This document shows positions 55,928 through 64,000 of a DNA stretch of 64,000 bases, piece after piece. Position 1 is the first letter of the stretch, and each line of letters opens with the position of its first letter. Below the pieces are notes generated by a model. It was not told the DNA's origin and did no database searches. It worked only from the letters and a program-made list of their open reading frames with translations. This stretch comes from G963677445 sp963677445 (GTDB lineage: Bacteria; Bacteroidota; Ignavibacteria; Ignavibacteriales; Melioribacteraceae). The position numbers and the translations under genes are program-made. The stretch lies in contig CAXXGF010000027.1 in the NCBI GenBank assembly GCA_963677445.2, positions 11,241 to 75,240 of the forward strand, read 5' to 3'.

Positions 55928-56893
55928 ATGACATTACCATTGAAACCGATTTATGACATAACTTCGGAAATAATTCAATCTATTGCTTCAATTTCAGAGA
56001 AAATTGGAAGTATAAACGCTTATTACCTGGATAAACCATCACCGGAACTAAGAAAAAAAAATAAGATCAGAACAATTCATTCTTCACTGAAGATCGAAGG
56101 CAACAGTCTCACTGCCGGCCAGGTTACCGACATAATTAATAATAAGAGGGTATTAGGAAAAGAAAGAGATATTCTGGAAGTGAAAAATGCACTCCAGGTT
56201 TATGAAAAAATGAATTCCTTTAATCCTTATTCACTGAAATCCTTTCTTTCCGCGCACAGAATTTTAATGCTGAATTTAATTGAAAGACCTGGTGAGTTAC
56301 GTAATGAAAACGTAGGAGTATTCAAAGAAAAGGAACTTAGTCATCTGGGCCCCCCGCCAAACATGGTTCCGCGACTAATGAATGATCTTTTCAGTTACCT
56401 GAATACAGGGAGTGATCCTGAATTAATTAAAAGCTGTGTTTTTCATAATGAAATTGAATTCATTCATCCTTTTATTGATGGAAACGGAAGGATGGGAAGA
56501 CTTTGGCAGACCGTCATACTGATGAAAAAATATCCTCTGTTTGAATTTATTCCGGTTGAATCATTAATAGTGAATAGCCAGGAGGAATATTACAGGATAC
56601 TGGAAATTTGTGACAGGGAGGGGAAATCAACCCTTTTTGTTGAATATATGCTTGCCCTGATCAGCAGATCGCTTGATGAACTCATAGATTGGAGAAGCAG
56701 AAAACTGACAGAAATGGAAAGACTTGAATATTTTGTTTCGCTTGGAAAAAGTATTTTCAGCAGAAAGGATTACCTGGATGTATTTAAGGATATATCTACC
56801 TCAACCGCGAGCAGGGACCTGAAAAAAGGTGTTGAGCTAAACTTATTCGAAAGAAAAGGGGACAAAAATAATACATTGTATAAACGAATTTAA
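55928..56893 (+). CDS. Fic family protein (class II, N-terminal inhibitory helix) with winged-helix tail
   Basis: A 321-residue protein. The Fic core has the full catalytic motif HPFIDGNGRMGR at 180-191, so AMP- or nucleotide-transfer onto protein hydroxyls is expected. SLKIEGN at 53-59 matches the (S/T)xxxE(G/N) inhibitory helix of class II Fic proteins, with Glu57 as the blocking residue. The C-terminal 50 residues (SRKDYLDVFKDISTSTASRDLKKG) look like a winged helix-turn-helix. ATG 55928 is preferred over 55901, which lies inside the operator and would place the palindrome within the coding sequence. Regulation by self-binding to the upstream palindrome is inferred. Confidence 0.93.
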   Translation: MTLPLKPIYDITSEIIQSIASISEKIGSINAYYLDKPSPELRKKNKIRTIHSSLKIEGNSLTAGQVTDIINNKRVLGKERDILEVKNALQVYEKMNSFNPYSLKSFLSAHRILMLNLIERPGELRNENVGVFKEKELSHLGPPPNMVPRLMNDLFSYLNTGSDPELIKSCVFHNEIEFIHPFIDGNGRMGRLWQTVILMKKYPLFEFIPVESLIVNSQEEYYRILEICDREGKSTLFVEYMLALISRSLDELIDWRSRKLTEMERLEYFVSLGKSIFSRKDYLDVFKDISTSTASRDLKKGVELNLFERKGDKNNTLYKRI

Positions 56894-56931
56894 ATATTTG
56901 TGTTCTATCACTCCTATACTCTAAAGGAAAA

Positions 56932-57753
56932 ATGAACAATCTCAATAATGAAATCATCAAATACTACAAAAACTTCAATGAAAAGGAAAGGCTGGACAGT
57001 AGTTGGGGAAAACTTGAGTTCTTAAGAACGCTGGATATTCTTCAGAGGTTTATGCCTGACGCGCCAGCTGTGGTATATGATATCGGGGGAGCTTCAGGCA
57101 GGTATTCCTGTTTGCTGGCACGTATGGGGTATGAGGTTACTCTTGTTGATCCGGTTCCTTTGCATGTGAAACAGGCGAAACTGGCTTCCGAATATCAACC
57201 GGAACATCCTCTTAAAAGCTGTCTGGTTGGTGACGCCCGCAATCTTGCTCTGGAAAATGATTCTGCTGATGTGGTGTTATTTATGGGACCGTTGTATCAT
57301 CTGGTTAAGAGGGAGGAAAGAATAGACGCTCTTAAGGAAGCATTCCGGGTGTTAAAAACGGGAGGTATCTTATTTGCTGTTGGAATTTCACGATTTGCTT
57401 CTACCATTGATGGATTTGCTTCGTTATTTTTTAAGGATATAGTTTTTAGGAAAATTATGGAGCAGGACCTGCGGGATGGTCAACACAGGAATCCGACAGG
57501 TAATCCGATGTACTTTGCAGATACATTTTTTCATCATCCCGATGAATTGAGGAATGAAGTGAGTTCTGCCGGATTTAATTTCCAGAAGATACTGGCTGTT
57601 GAGAGTATCGGCTATGTTCTGAAGAATTTTGAGACTCAGTGGTATGATGAAGACAGCAGGGAATACCTGTTAAAAATAATCAGGATAATTGAATCTGAGC
57701 CGGCGCTTATCGGGGCAAGTCCGCATATTATGTCGGTGGCGGAGAAAAATTAA
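56932..57753 (+). CDS. Class I SAM-dependent methyltransferase
   Basis: A 273-residue protein with the methyltransferase 11/25 core: motif I VVYDIGGASGRYSCLLA (about 42-58), acidic VTLVDPVPLHV, motif II region ADVVLFMGPLYHL, and post-motif ALKEAFRVLKTGGILFAVG. Substrate is unknown; small molecules are common for this type. It lies 38 bp after the Fic gene and may share its transcript. Confidence 0.9.
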   Translation: MNNLNNEIIKYYKNFNEKERLDSSWGKLEFLRTLDILQRFMPDAPAVVYDIGGASGRYSCLLARMGYEVTLVDPVPLHVKQAKLASEYQPEHPLKSCLVGDARNLALENDSADVVLFMGPLYHLVKREERIDALKEAFRVLKTGGILFAVGISRFASTIDGFASLFFKDIVFRKIMEQDLRDGQHRNPTGNPMYFADTFFHHPDELRNEVSSAGFNFQKILAVESIGYVLKNFETQWYDEDSREYLLKIIRIIESEPALIGASPHIMSVAEKN

Positions 57754-58083
57754 TAATATTACTATTTTCTCGGCTTTTATCCATATTTCAAGTTAATTAT
57801 AGTCCGATAATCAGGTATCAAATTAGGCAAATCAATAGTAATATTCTTAATTTAAATGTCAGAATATTGAATAGATTATGTTGCTTGGAATAATCCTACT
57901 CATACTCGAACAAATTTTCCACAGAAAAATAAAGCCGGGTAAGAGGAAGATTATTTTTATAAATTTCCTTTTGGTTACGGCTTATCCAGATTAGGGATGG
58001 TTGTATGCAATATTTAAAGAACAGCAGTCTGCAATTATTTAAGTCCAAATGTTATTTGGTTTTTATTAAAAAGGAGGAATTAT
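57754..58083. other. Intergenic region, no recognised content
   Basis: About 330 bp, AT-rich, without a gene, known repeat or strong terminator. The last bases (AAGGAGGAATTAT) are a strong ribosome binding site for the WG-repeat gene. Confidence 0.5.
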
Positions 58084-59025
58084 ATGGAAGAGTCAAAAAG
58101 TTATCTGCCGGTAAAAATTGATGGGAAAAGGGGATATATAAATCGTGAAAAAAAGATTGTTATAAAACCGGAATATGATAAGGCAGGCGATTTCAACAAA
58201 GATCGTGCCCCGGTAGAAATAAATGGCAGATACAGGGTGATCAATTCCACAGGAGAATTTGCATTTAGTGATTCATATGATGACATTGATGTTGATGAAA
58301 ATGGTTTATGCCGTGTGAAATCCGGTGACAAATATTCGATTCTTGACAAAAATGGAAAACCTCTGCTTGATGAATTTTATGATCATATCGGTTATTTATC
58401 AGAAGACAGCTATAGTATTTGTAAAAATAAGAAATATGGATTTATCGATAAAAATTTGCGTCAAATCATTGACTTTCAGTATGATGCTGCCCAGGAATTC
58501 TCGGAAGGACTGGCAGCGGTAAAAAAAGGTGGAAAGTGGGGTTTCATAAATAAAAATAATCTCATGATCATCGATCCTGTTTATGAAGCAGTTTCTGAGT
58601 TTTGCGAATCATTGGCGCCGGTAAAAATAATTGAAAAGTTTCTGTTCTTTAAGAAAAAAGAGGGGTATGGATTTATTAACAAGTCAGGTCAAATAGTAAT
58701 TGATCCAATATTTAACTTAGCTTTTGGTTTTAGTGAAGGTTTGGCGGAAGTTGAAGACTCCAATGATGACTGGGGGTATATAGACCGGTCGGGAAATTAT
58801 GTAATCGAACCTGAGTTTGTTGACGCAGAGTCATTTTCAAATGGATTGGCGGCTGTATGTCGCGATTGGAAATTTGGTTATATTGATAAATCAGGAAAAG
58901 TTGTTGTGGATTTTATTTATGACTTTGCGCTGGAATTTGATGAGGGTCTTGCAATGGTTGGATCGGATGATAAAATAGGGTATATAAACAGGGAAGGAGA
59001 ATATTTCTGGCCTTTAACTGGATGA
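58084..59025 (+). CDS. WG-repeat protein
   Basis: A 313-residue protein built almost wholly of WG (KWG) beta-repeats: YINREKKIVIKPEYDKAGDF, GFIDKNLRQIIDFQYDAAQEF, GFINKNNLMIIDPVYEAVSEF, GFINKSGQIVIDPIFNLAFGF, YIDRSGNYVIEPEFVDAESF, GYIDKSGKVVVDFIYDFALEF and a final YINREGEYFWP. There is no leader, so it is probably cytoplasmic. These repeats act as binding surfaces. It is 5 bp before an all-helical partner gene. Confidence 0.92.
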   Translation: MEESKSYLPVKIDGKRGYINREKKIVIKPEYDKAGDFNKDRAPVEINGRYRVINSTGEFAFSDSYDDIDVDENGLCRVKSGDKYSILDKNGKPLLDEFYDHIGYLSEDSYSICKNKKYGFIDKNLRQIIDFQYDAAQEFSEGLAAVKKGGKWGFINKNNLMIIDPVYEAVSEFCESLAPVKIIEKFLFFKKKEGYGFINKSGQIVIDPIFNLAFGFSEGLAEVEDSNDDWGYIDRSGNYVIEPEFVDAESFSNGLAAVCRDWKFGYIDKSGKVVVDFIYDFALEFDEGLAMVGSDDKIGYINREGEYFWPLTG

Positions 59026-59030
59026 AATGA

Positions 59031-59510
59031 ATGGATAAAGAAAAAAAAGAATTTTTTCTTAAAGATTACAAGAGACAGAAAGTTTTTGCCGAGTGTGTAT
59101 TGCAATATTTTGTGAGCAAATCTGAAATGCTGGCTGAGGTTTTCAAAAATGAAAATAATCCCCTTTTTATTCTTCAACAGCTGGAAAAGGAAGGTGAATT
59201 TAAAAAAGCATATTCCGGCGTAAAAATGATGGTTAATGATTTACTTGAGTGGGGCAGCGGGTTAAACAGTGAAGAAAAAGATGAAATTAATAAAATTCTG
59301 CTGGACAAAAAATTGCCAACTTTTGATCAGATGAGCAATAAAGCTGTAAAAAAGATCAGGCGCTTTATTATCAGAGGGAAGATACTCAATGATGAGGAAT
59401 ATTACCTTATCAAGAATTTCCTGGATGATGAGGATAATCGTAAAAATTTTAATGCGGATGAGATCGAGAGAATTAACTCTCTGATCAGGAATTTCGAAAT
59501 AAAACAATAA
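59031..59510 (+). CDS. Unrecognised all-helical protein downstream of the WG-repeat gene
   Basis: A 159-residue charged, Lys/Glu-rich protein with no hydrophobic segment and no family I recognise. Predicted helices run throughout (FAECVLQYFVSKSEMLAEVF, KAVKKIRRFIIRGKIL, ADEIERINSLIRNFEIKQ). The two halves seem weakly repetitive, each containing a KKLP or KIL hinge, but I cannot prove duplication. Only 5 bp separate it from the WG-repeat gene, so it is co-transcribed and may bind that protein. Confidence 0.7.
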   Translation: MDKEKKEFFLKDYKRQKVFAECVLQYFVSKSEMLAEVFKNENNPLFILQQLEKEGEFKKAYSGVKMMVNDLLEWGSGLNSEEKDEINKILLDKKLPTFDQMSNKAVKKIRRFIIRGKILNDEEYYLIKNFLDDEDNRKNFNADEIERINSLIRNFEIKQ

Positions 59511-59577
59511 CGCGGATTAGCGAAATACTTTCGGGATTTATATCCTCCTTTTTAACTTTATCTTTCTCTGGGCAAAT

Positions 59578-60171
59578 TTATTTCTCACACCACTCATTGA
59601 TGATCCTTTCCAGTTCCTCTTCCGGGAGCTCGCTTTTGTCGTACATTCCCGCTTCGCGGCGCTGGCGCATGGCTTCGTAGAGGATTACGGCATTGGCTAC
59701 TGAGACGTTAAGACTCTGGATGAGTCCGAACATGGGGATGTAAAATATTTCGTCGGCGAGGTCGGCGGCTTCATCCGAGACCCCACGGTGTTCATTGCCA
59801 AGTACGAAGGCGACTTTTTGAGTCATATCAATTTTGTAAAGATCGACAGCGTCGGGGCGGAGAAGACTGGCGTAAATTTTAAAGCCCTGCTGCCTGAGTG
59901 TGGTGTAACATTCTTCGGTCGATACAAATTTTTCCTTTTCAACCCACTTTTTCGCCGAGGAGGAGGAGACTTTGCTTATTTTGGGGAACTCTTCATTGTT
60001 ATAAAGCAGACTCACTTTGGGCACTCCCGCAGCGTCGCAGGTGCGGAATATGGCGCTGACGTTATGAGGATCGTGAATATTTTCCATCACCACTTTCAGT
60101 CCATGCTGGCGGGAACGGACGGTGCGTTCTATTTTAGCTACTCTTTCTTCTGTTCTGAATTGTTTCATCAT
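59578..60171 (-). CDS. trmH: TrmH-type tRNA (guanosine-2'-O-)-methyltransferase
   Basis: A 197-residue SPOUT methyltransferase: motif 1 ENIHDPHNVSAIFRTCDAAG with the catalytic Arg, motif 2 VLGNEHRGVS, and motif 3 IPMFGLIQSLNVSVANAVILYE in the knot. These match TrmH, which methylates G18 of tRNAs. It has no extra N-terminal domain, which rules out RlmB-type length. Specificity for G18 is inferred from overall similarity. A start one codon later (ATG 60168) is equally possible. Confidence 0.92.
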   Translation of the reverse strand: MMKQFRTEERVAKIERTVRSRQHGLKVVMENIHDPHNVSAIFRTCDAAGVPKVSLLYNNEEFPKISKVSSSSAKKWVEKEKFVSTEECYTTLRQQGFKIYASLLRPDAVDLYKIDMTQKVAFVLGNEHRGVSDEAADLADEIFYIPMFGLIQSLNVSVANAVILYEAMRQRREAGMYDKSELPEEELERIINEWCEK

Positions 60172-60287
60172 TGTTTTTAATTTTTATACCAGGTTTTTGT
60201 TTACTCCCTTTCGGGGACATTTGGACTGTAATTTTTTCTCAGGCTCTATATCGAAGTCGAAATCGTTTTTTGCGGCTGAAACTTTGT

Positions 60288-60328
60288 CCGTAAGCAGTCA
60301 AAATCTACGCAAAATGGCAAAATTTTGG
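60288..60328 (+). repeat. Dispersed intergenic repeat R1, copy 4
   Basis: It reads ccgtaagcagtcaaaa, then tctacgcaaaatggcaaaa, then ttttgg. The core is identical to the consensus. Confidence 0.75.
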
Positions 60329-60530
60329 AGACAATTCGAATTGTAGTTTTTTTAGCTGAGCACTGTTGATCCCCTACAGGGATCTTGCAATAAGGATTTA
60401 TCCTTTACTACCCCATGGGGACGTTCCGCAATAATGCAGCTTCTCCAAAGCAGTTTTGAAGTTACGCGGTCCGGGAATTTCTATTTTTCAACTCTTTACT
60501 TCTGGTTTACCGGTTGATGATTACGATTAT

Positions 60531-60574
60531 GATTACTCAGTAAGGAGTTAAATTCTACGCAAAATGGAAAAGTA
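60531..60574 (+). repeat. Dispersed intergenic repeat R1, copy 5
   Basis: It reads gattactcagtaaggag, then ttaaattctacgcaaaatgg, then aaaagt. It is preceded by TTCTGGTTTACCGGTTGATGATTA, in pieces also found near other copies. Confidence 0.75.
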
Positions 60575-61122
60575 TTCATTTTATTGGCAGTAAAATTTGG
60601 CATTAGATTCCGGCTTGCCCGCCTTTGGTTGGTCTTTTCGAAAAGGACTCAAAAAACCGGAATGACAATTAATTGGTAATACTTGGGGAAAACTAATTCG
60701 TAATTCCTCATTTGTAATTCCTTATTGCTTCCGGCTTTTCCAGCTTAGGAATTATATCACCCCTCCAGGTTTTTTTTTTGAATGATTCATATTTCCAATC
60801 CATAATCATTATATCCTTTCGGCATTAAAAAAATACAAACGGAAATTAAAGATAAATTCAAGAGAAAATTTCCAAAAAAGCTATAAAGTAAACAAAGTGG
60901 ACCCCGGCCAGGGCTGCTCTTAATTGTAAAGAAAAAAAGAGCATCAGTAAAAATAGATATTACCGACAGACATGCGATGACCAAACCACACTTTAATTAA
61001 GACACCACCTCCTGATAATACTGCATATGCCCTATTGAAAATAGGATAGCATCTCCGCATTTTTGACACCGTTAAAAGGATCACTTATCGATTTATCAAT
61101 TATCAAATTACAGGGTAGCTTT

Positions 61123-62589
61123 ATGATGAAATATTTGTTTGTTTTATTTATCGTTCTGAGCTTTACACTCTCGGGACAAAATTATTTTGATCAGCGGTCA
61201 TTTCACGATATTTTCGGGCGGGCTTGTGGTGAAATAACTAATTTGCCCAATGAAGCAATTAATCAGCCAAATACGATTAATGCGTTCAGAGTGGGAATAA
61301 TTGGGCAGTTTGAAATTCCCGGATATGGTGTAAAGGAGGTCTTTACCCGGAATCAGCCTGCGGTAATCCTGAATTTCGGTAGCAGATTTGAGTATGCCGT
61401 TTATTCACAACCTATTCCGGGAATATTTGAAAAACGGATACTCGGAGAACTTGAGGAGCTAAGGGAGGATTTTCTGGAGGAATATGATGATATAAACGCC
61501 GGCTGGACATATGAAAAAGGACAGATACTGCTTACAGCAAATTATCCATATACCGATGCTGACGGGGGAGATATAAGAAACAGACTGGTTTTTCTTATGA
61601 GAAGTTCGCGAAAGCTTGTGGAAACCATACTTTCGCAGTATCATTATGCCCGGTTTGACCGCAGGGATGAACTGGAAGATATGGAGCTGAAGTTTCTCTC
61701 AAGGCTGGACCTGAATATTCTTCTTCCTCGTGAAAAACTTGAGGAGTGGGCTAAAGAGGTGCCGGGAGTAACCGAAGGGGCGTATGGATATACACTTAAA
61801 GGTATAGATATGGAGGTCAGAAATTACGGCAGTCACATCGAACTGATTTATGAAGACCGGCTGCCGGAAGGAACGGATGAAAAAATGAAAGAAATGCTAA
61901 AAAGCAGACTTTCAGATGCCGCGAATGATATAGGCGGTGCAGGGAATCCTGTAATCGCTGTGGAGACGCCTGCCGATCTGCCTGAAAATATTTGGGTGAA
62001 ACTTGATTACACTTTTGACGGATCATTTACGGGGGATGACTTTGCAGAATATTTCGAAGCGTGCGGCGATGATTTCCTGCCTGAGATAGATATGCGCTAT
62101 GATGAAATAAAGGAAGATATAAGAGATGAGTTGATGGAAAATAATCTTACTTATCTGAGTAAATCGGCTTTTGAACTCATCACTGATGATAATTTGAGCA
62201 GTCTTGTTTCGAAAGAATTAAAAGGTGAAGAAGGGGCCTGGGGATTTACCCGTGAAGATAAATATAATTATGAGATCATAAATTCCGGAAAGAAAATCAC
62301 TTTTATAAACTGGCTTGGTGTTCCAAAAGAGCTTGATGAGGAATCTTATAATAAAATTCTTGAAAGATCGAAAGAAATAATAAATGATGAACAGCCCGAA
62401 GGCGCGGCTATAGCTGAAATCGGCTGGTATGAAGGATATGAACATCAGTATCTGAAGATAACGGCTGTCTATGAAATCAACGGGTCATATAACGGTGAAA
62501 CACTTGCCGGCTATTACAGGGAATACATCTATGATTATTCCCGAGAAAAACATGATGAGATTTTGGAAGTTATTGATAACTTAAATTAG
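61123..62589 (+). CDS. Unrecognised secreted protein with repeated modules
   Basis: ATG 61123 gives a signal peptide (MMKYLFVLFIVLSFTLSGQ). I do not recognise the family. The chain appears built of about three copies of one alpha/beta module. Comparable segments are EGAYGYTLKGIDMEVRNYGS and EGAWGFTREDKYNYEIINSG; YPYTDADGGDIRNRLVFLM, YTFDGSFTGDDFAEYFEAC and YEINGSYNGETLAGYYREY. The strand-plus-long-helix pattern recalls YbjN/T3SS-chaperone-like folds, but this is only a guess. It should be periplasmic or secreted. The beta-barrel candidate gene follows 10 bp later, so they form an operon. Confidence 0.75.
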   Translation: MMKYLFVLFIVLSFTLSGQNYFDQRSFHDIFGRACGEITNLPNEAINQPNTINAFRVGIIGQFEIPGYGVKEVFTRNQPAVILNFGSRFEYAVYSQPIPGIFEKRILGELEELREDFLEEYDDINAGWTYEKGQILLTANYPYTDADGGDIRNRLVFLMRSSRKLVETILSQYHYARFDRRDELEDMELKFLSRLDLNILLPREKLEEWAKEVPGVTEGAYGYTLKGIDMEVRNYGSHIELIYEDRLPEGTDEKMKEMLKSRLSDAANDIGGAGNPVIAVETPADLPENIWVKLDYTFDGSFTGDDFAEYFEACGDDFLPEIDMRYDEIKEDIRDELMENNLTYLSKSAFELITDDNLSSLVSKELKGEEGAWGFTREDKYNYEIINSGKKITFINWLGVPKELDEESYNKILERSKEIINDEQPEGAAIAEIGWYEGYEHQYLKITAVYEINGSYNGETLAGYYREYIYDYSREKHDEILEVIDNLN

Positions 62590-62599
62590 AGGAAACAAG

Positions 62600-63544
62600 A
62601 TGAAACAAATTAACATTCTATCTGCCATTTTAATTGTTTTTGCTACAATTACGACTGCGCAGGAGCGAACAGGTGTTTTTGCCGGGTTCACCTATGAAAC
62701 TACCTCTCATGAAAATCCCTACGTTTTTGTTGACGGCTCAAACGCGATGGACCCTTTATCAGTTACCGGATTTTCAGATAATACTAATCACCTGTATTTT
62801 CCTTTTGGATACGCGGCTTATTCAGAAGAGGGTTACGCGGAATTCTCAACTTACGCGTTTCATCAATTATTTGTCGGAGCGTTAAATCTGCTCAGAACAA
62901 ATGAATATAAGATTGGCGTTGATAAGACCTATTCGGGCGATTCGTGGGCTGACGGTTATGTGCCGGTATTTAATGACGCGGGTGAAATTGGTAATCAGTA
63001 TGATAACTTTACAGGCAATAAAGGTCTGGAGGCCAGTTTTATTGATATGGATTTTCTAAGGCTTGTTTATTCCGGTTCAATGAAATCTTACGCGGGAATA
63101 CCGGTAATGCTCGGCTTTCAGGGGGGAGTAGGAAACTTTGGTGTTCATTTTGCCCAGGTTGAGGAGGGGCATGAACCCTCGGAAATCAATAATGATTATA
63201 CAGGTCTGGTTAACTTTAATGAAACTGTCGATCTGTATTTTGGAATAAACACCGGGTATGTTACGGAGATATTCAAGGATGATCTCGCGATGCTGCTTAT
63301 ACAATATGACTGGTATTATTTTATAAAAGGGACCGGTGATGAGATGAGACTTGAGGGAAATAAACTCACAGTGGAACTGACCTATTTCCCCTTTGATTAC
63401 AGAAAAAAAATCCTGAAAAATATTTTCTTTAAAGGTTTCTTTAAATCATCGACTGCACCATATATGAAAGATTTTACTGAGAAGTTTCCAACAGATTACA
63501 GCTTCTCGAAAATTGGACTGGGGGTCAATTATTTCATTTTCTGA
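62600..63544 (+). CDS. Secreted protein, possible outer-membrane beta-barrel
   Basis: A 314-residue protein with signal peptide MKQINILSAILIVFATITTA. The mature chain is rich in alternating aromatic/polar strands (GVFAGFTYETTSH, VDLYFGINTGYVTEIF, KLTVELTYFPFDYRK) and ends IGLGVNYFIF, with the terminal Phe of barrel proteins. The family was not identified. It is co-transcribed with the repeated-module protein upstream and may be its outer-membrane partner (inference). Confidence 0.72.
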   Translation: MKQINILSAILIVFATITTAQERTGVFAGFTYETTSHENPYVFVDGSNAMDPLSVTGFSDNTNHLYFPFGYAAYSEEGYAEFSTYAFHQLFVGALNLLRTNEYKIGVDKTYSGDSWADGYVPVFNDAGEIGNQYDNFTGNKGLEASFIDMDFLRLVYSGSMKSYAGIPVMLGFQGGVGNFGVHFAQVEEGHEPSEINNDYTGLVNFNETVDLYFGINTGYVTEIFKDDLAMLLIQYDWYYFIKGTGDEMRLEGNKLTVELTYFPFDYRKKILKNIFFKGFFKSSTAPYMKDFTEKFPTDYSFSKIGLGVNYFIF

Positions 63545-63740
63545 TTTTATTCCGGGGACCGGCGGTGTAATATCCGGTTCCCGTGAATTAACTTAAAAAT
63601 AATAACAGATTTGACCGATTATTAACTTTCATTTACCATGAGATTTTTATTATCCTGCCGAAAATATTATTTTCCTTATATCAACTAAACGAACTTTGTT
63701 TGCGTTTTTTGTTGTTAAAAGGTAAAAATAAAGGAAAAAG

Positions 63741-64000
63741 ATGAGAAAGATATTCATACTGCTTATCGTTTTAATTCCCTTTCTTGTTTCAAATTCCCAG
63801 GATTATAAAACACGATCCGATTTCAGTTCAGATGAAAGTTACGGGGAATATGTAAAAAAAACTCTCAAAATTGGTATGAGAGTGAGACTCAACCAGAAGG
63901 ATGAAAAAACTCAAAAAGGTTCTTACGGAATTTACTACGGTACAAATAATGGCAATCCGCCATGTCTCGTAGCCTGGGATAAGGACCAGGGAACATCCGG
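63741..64000 (+). CDS. Secreted protein, 5' part only (runs off right edge)
   Basis: ATG 63741, behind AAAGGAAAAAG, opens a frame still open at the edge, 86 codons. A signal peptide is present (MRKIFILLIVLIPFLVSNSQ). The visible mature part (DYKTRSDFSSDESYGEYVKK, LKIGMRVRLNQKDEK) includes a possible SH3-like strand set (RVRL...GIYYGTNNGNPPCLVAWD in separate parts). The family is not recognised. It is a third consecutive exported protein on this strand. Confidence 0.75.
   Translation, partial: MRKIFILLIVLIPFLVSNSQDYKTRSDFSSDESYGEYVKKTLKIGMRVRLNQKDEKTQKGSYGIYYGTNNGNPPCLVAWDKDQGTS

Larger units (their letters stand above)
60172..61122. other. Long repeat-containing intergenic region
   Basis: About 950 bp with two R1 copies (60288-60328 and 60531-60574), fragments like AATTCGTAATTCCTCATT shared with other gaps, and CCCTACAGGGATC-type motifs at 60372-60384. 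A 65-codon minus-strand frame at 60787-60984 is not supported. The end should contain the promoter of the next secreted protein. Confidence 0.55.

Noticed and set aside
1..64000. tRNA and rRNA genes
   Set aside because: Reading the gaps I saw no cloverleaf with a TTCRA loop and no rRNA-like stretch; a tRNAscan run would settle this.

Overview
The window reads as a chromosomal segment of a free-living, low-GC bacterium of the FCB group, most likely an Ignavibacteria-like lineage (inference). Three intact or frameshifted secreted proteins and one decayed one end in the type IX secretion (T9SS) sorting domain that opens with the NYPNPFNP signature. There is a TonB-dependent receptor/DUF4249 lipoprotein pair, LytS/LytTR signalling and ATPase-less MacB-type permeases. 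Many starts carry GGAG-type Shine-Dalgarno sites, which true Bacteroidetes usually lack. I found no rRNA, tRNA or CRISPR array.

Layout. 1-3.9 kb: minus-strand molybdenum hydroxylase operon (Tat-exported 2Fe-2S subunit broken by an in-frame stop, Mo-cofactor subunit, FAD/4Fe-4S subunit running off the left edge). 4.7-8 kb: a large T9SS surface protein with a predicted thioester adhesin domain, broken by one frameshift. 8-9.3 kb: ECF sigma factor, membrane anti-sigma candidate and YbjQ, each overlapping the next by 4 bp. 9.5-10 kb and 23.4-24 kb: two copies of a non-autonomous transposon with matching terminal repeats and 8-bp target duplications. 10.5-11.3 kb: frameshifted DUF4197 gene. 11.5-19.6 kb: TPR protein and two MacB/FtsX-like permeases, convergent with a LytS/LytTR two-component pair. 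19.8-27.3 kb: serine hydrolase lipoprotein, ExbB-like membrane protein, PAS histidine kinase, transketolase, PD40 propeller protein.

28-35 kb: an SDR / COG2509 flavoprotein / CPBP protease / pdxJ run, a secreted Asp-box propeller protein and lspA. 35.0-36.2 kb: a complete IS630-family element with a likely programmed -1 frameshift. 36.9-42.5 kb: another T9SS protein, a DUF1569 protein, and a decayed gingipain-type (C25) peptidase pseudogene. 42.9-47.4 kb: rhomboid protease, HEAT-like protein, duplicated jelly-roll protein, and a COG3014/LpoB lipoprotein pair. 48-51.3 kb: an unrecognised protein with an internal duplication, DUF6132/DUF1858/thioredoxin-like genes, DUF971 and a prohibitin homologue. 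51.6-54.9 kb: DUF4249 plus TonB-dependent receptor. 55.4-64 kb: ASCH-like protein, Fic protein with a palindromic operator at its start, methyltransferase, WG-repeat protein, trmH, and a run of secreted proteins of unknown function.

Several intergenic regions carry dispersed repeat families described here (R1 with a TCTACGCAAAATGGCAAAA core, R2 with a CACAGATTTCTCTGATTTC start). At least four genes are broken by single-base changes, two of them at homopolymers, so some breaks may be sequence errors; the C25 gene carries too many lesions for that alone.
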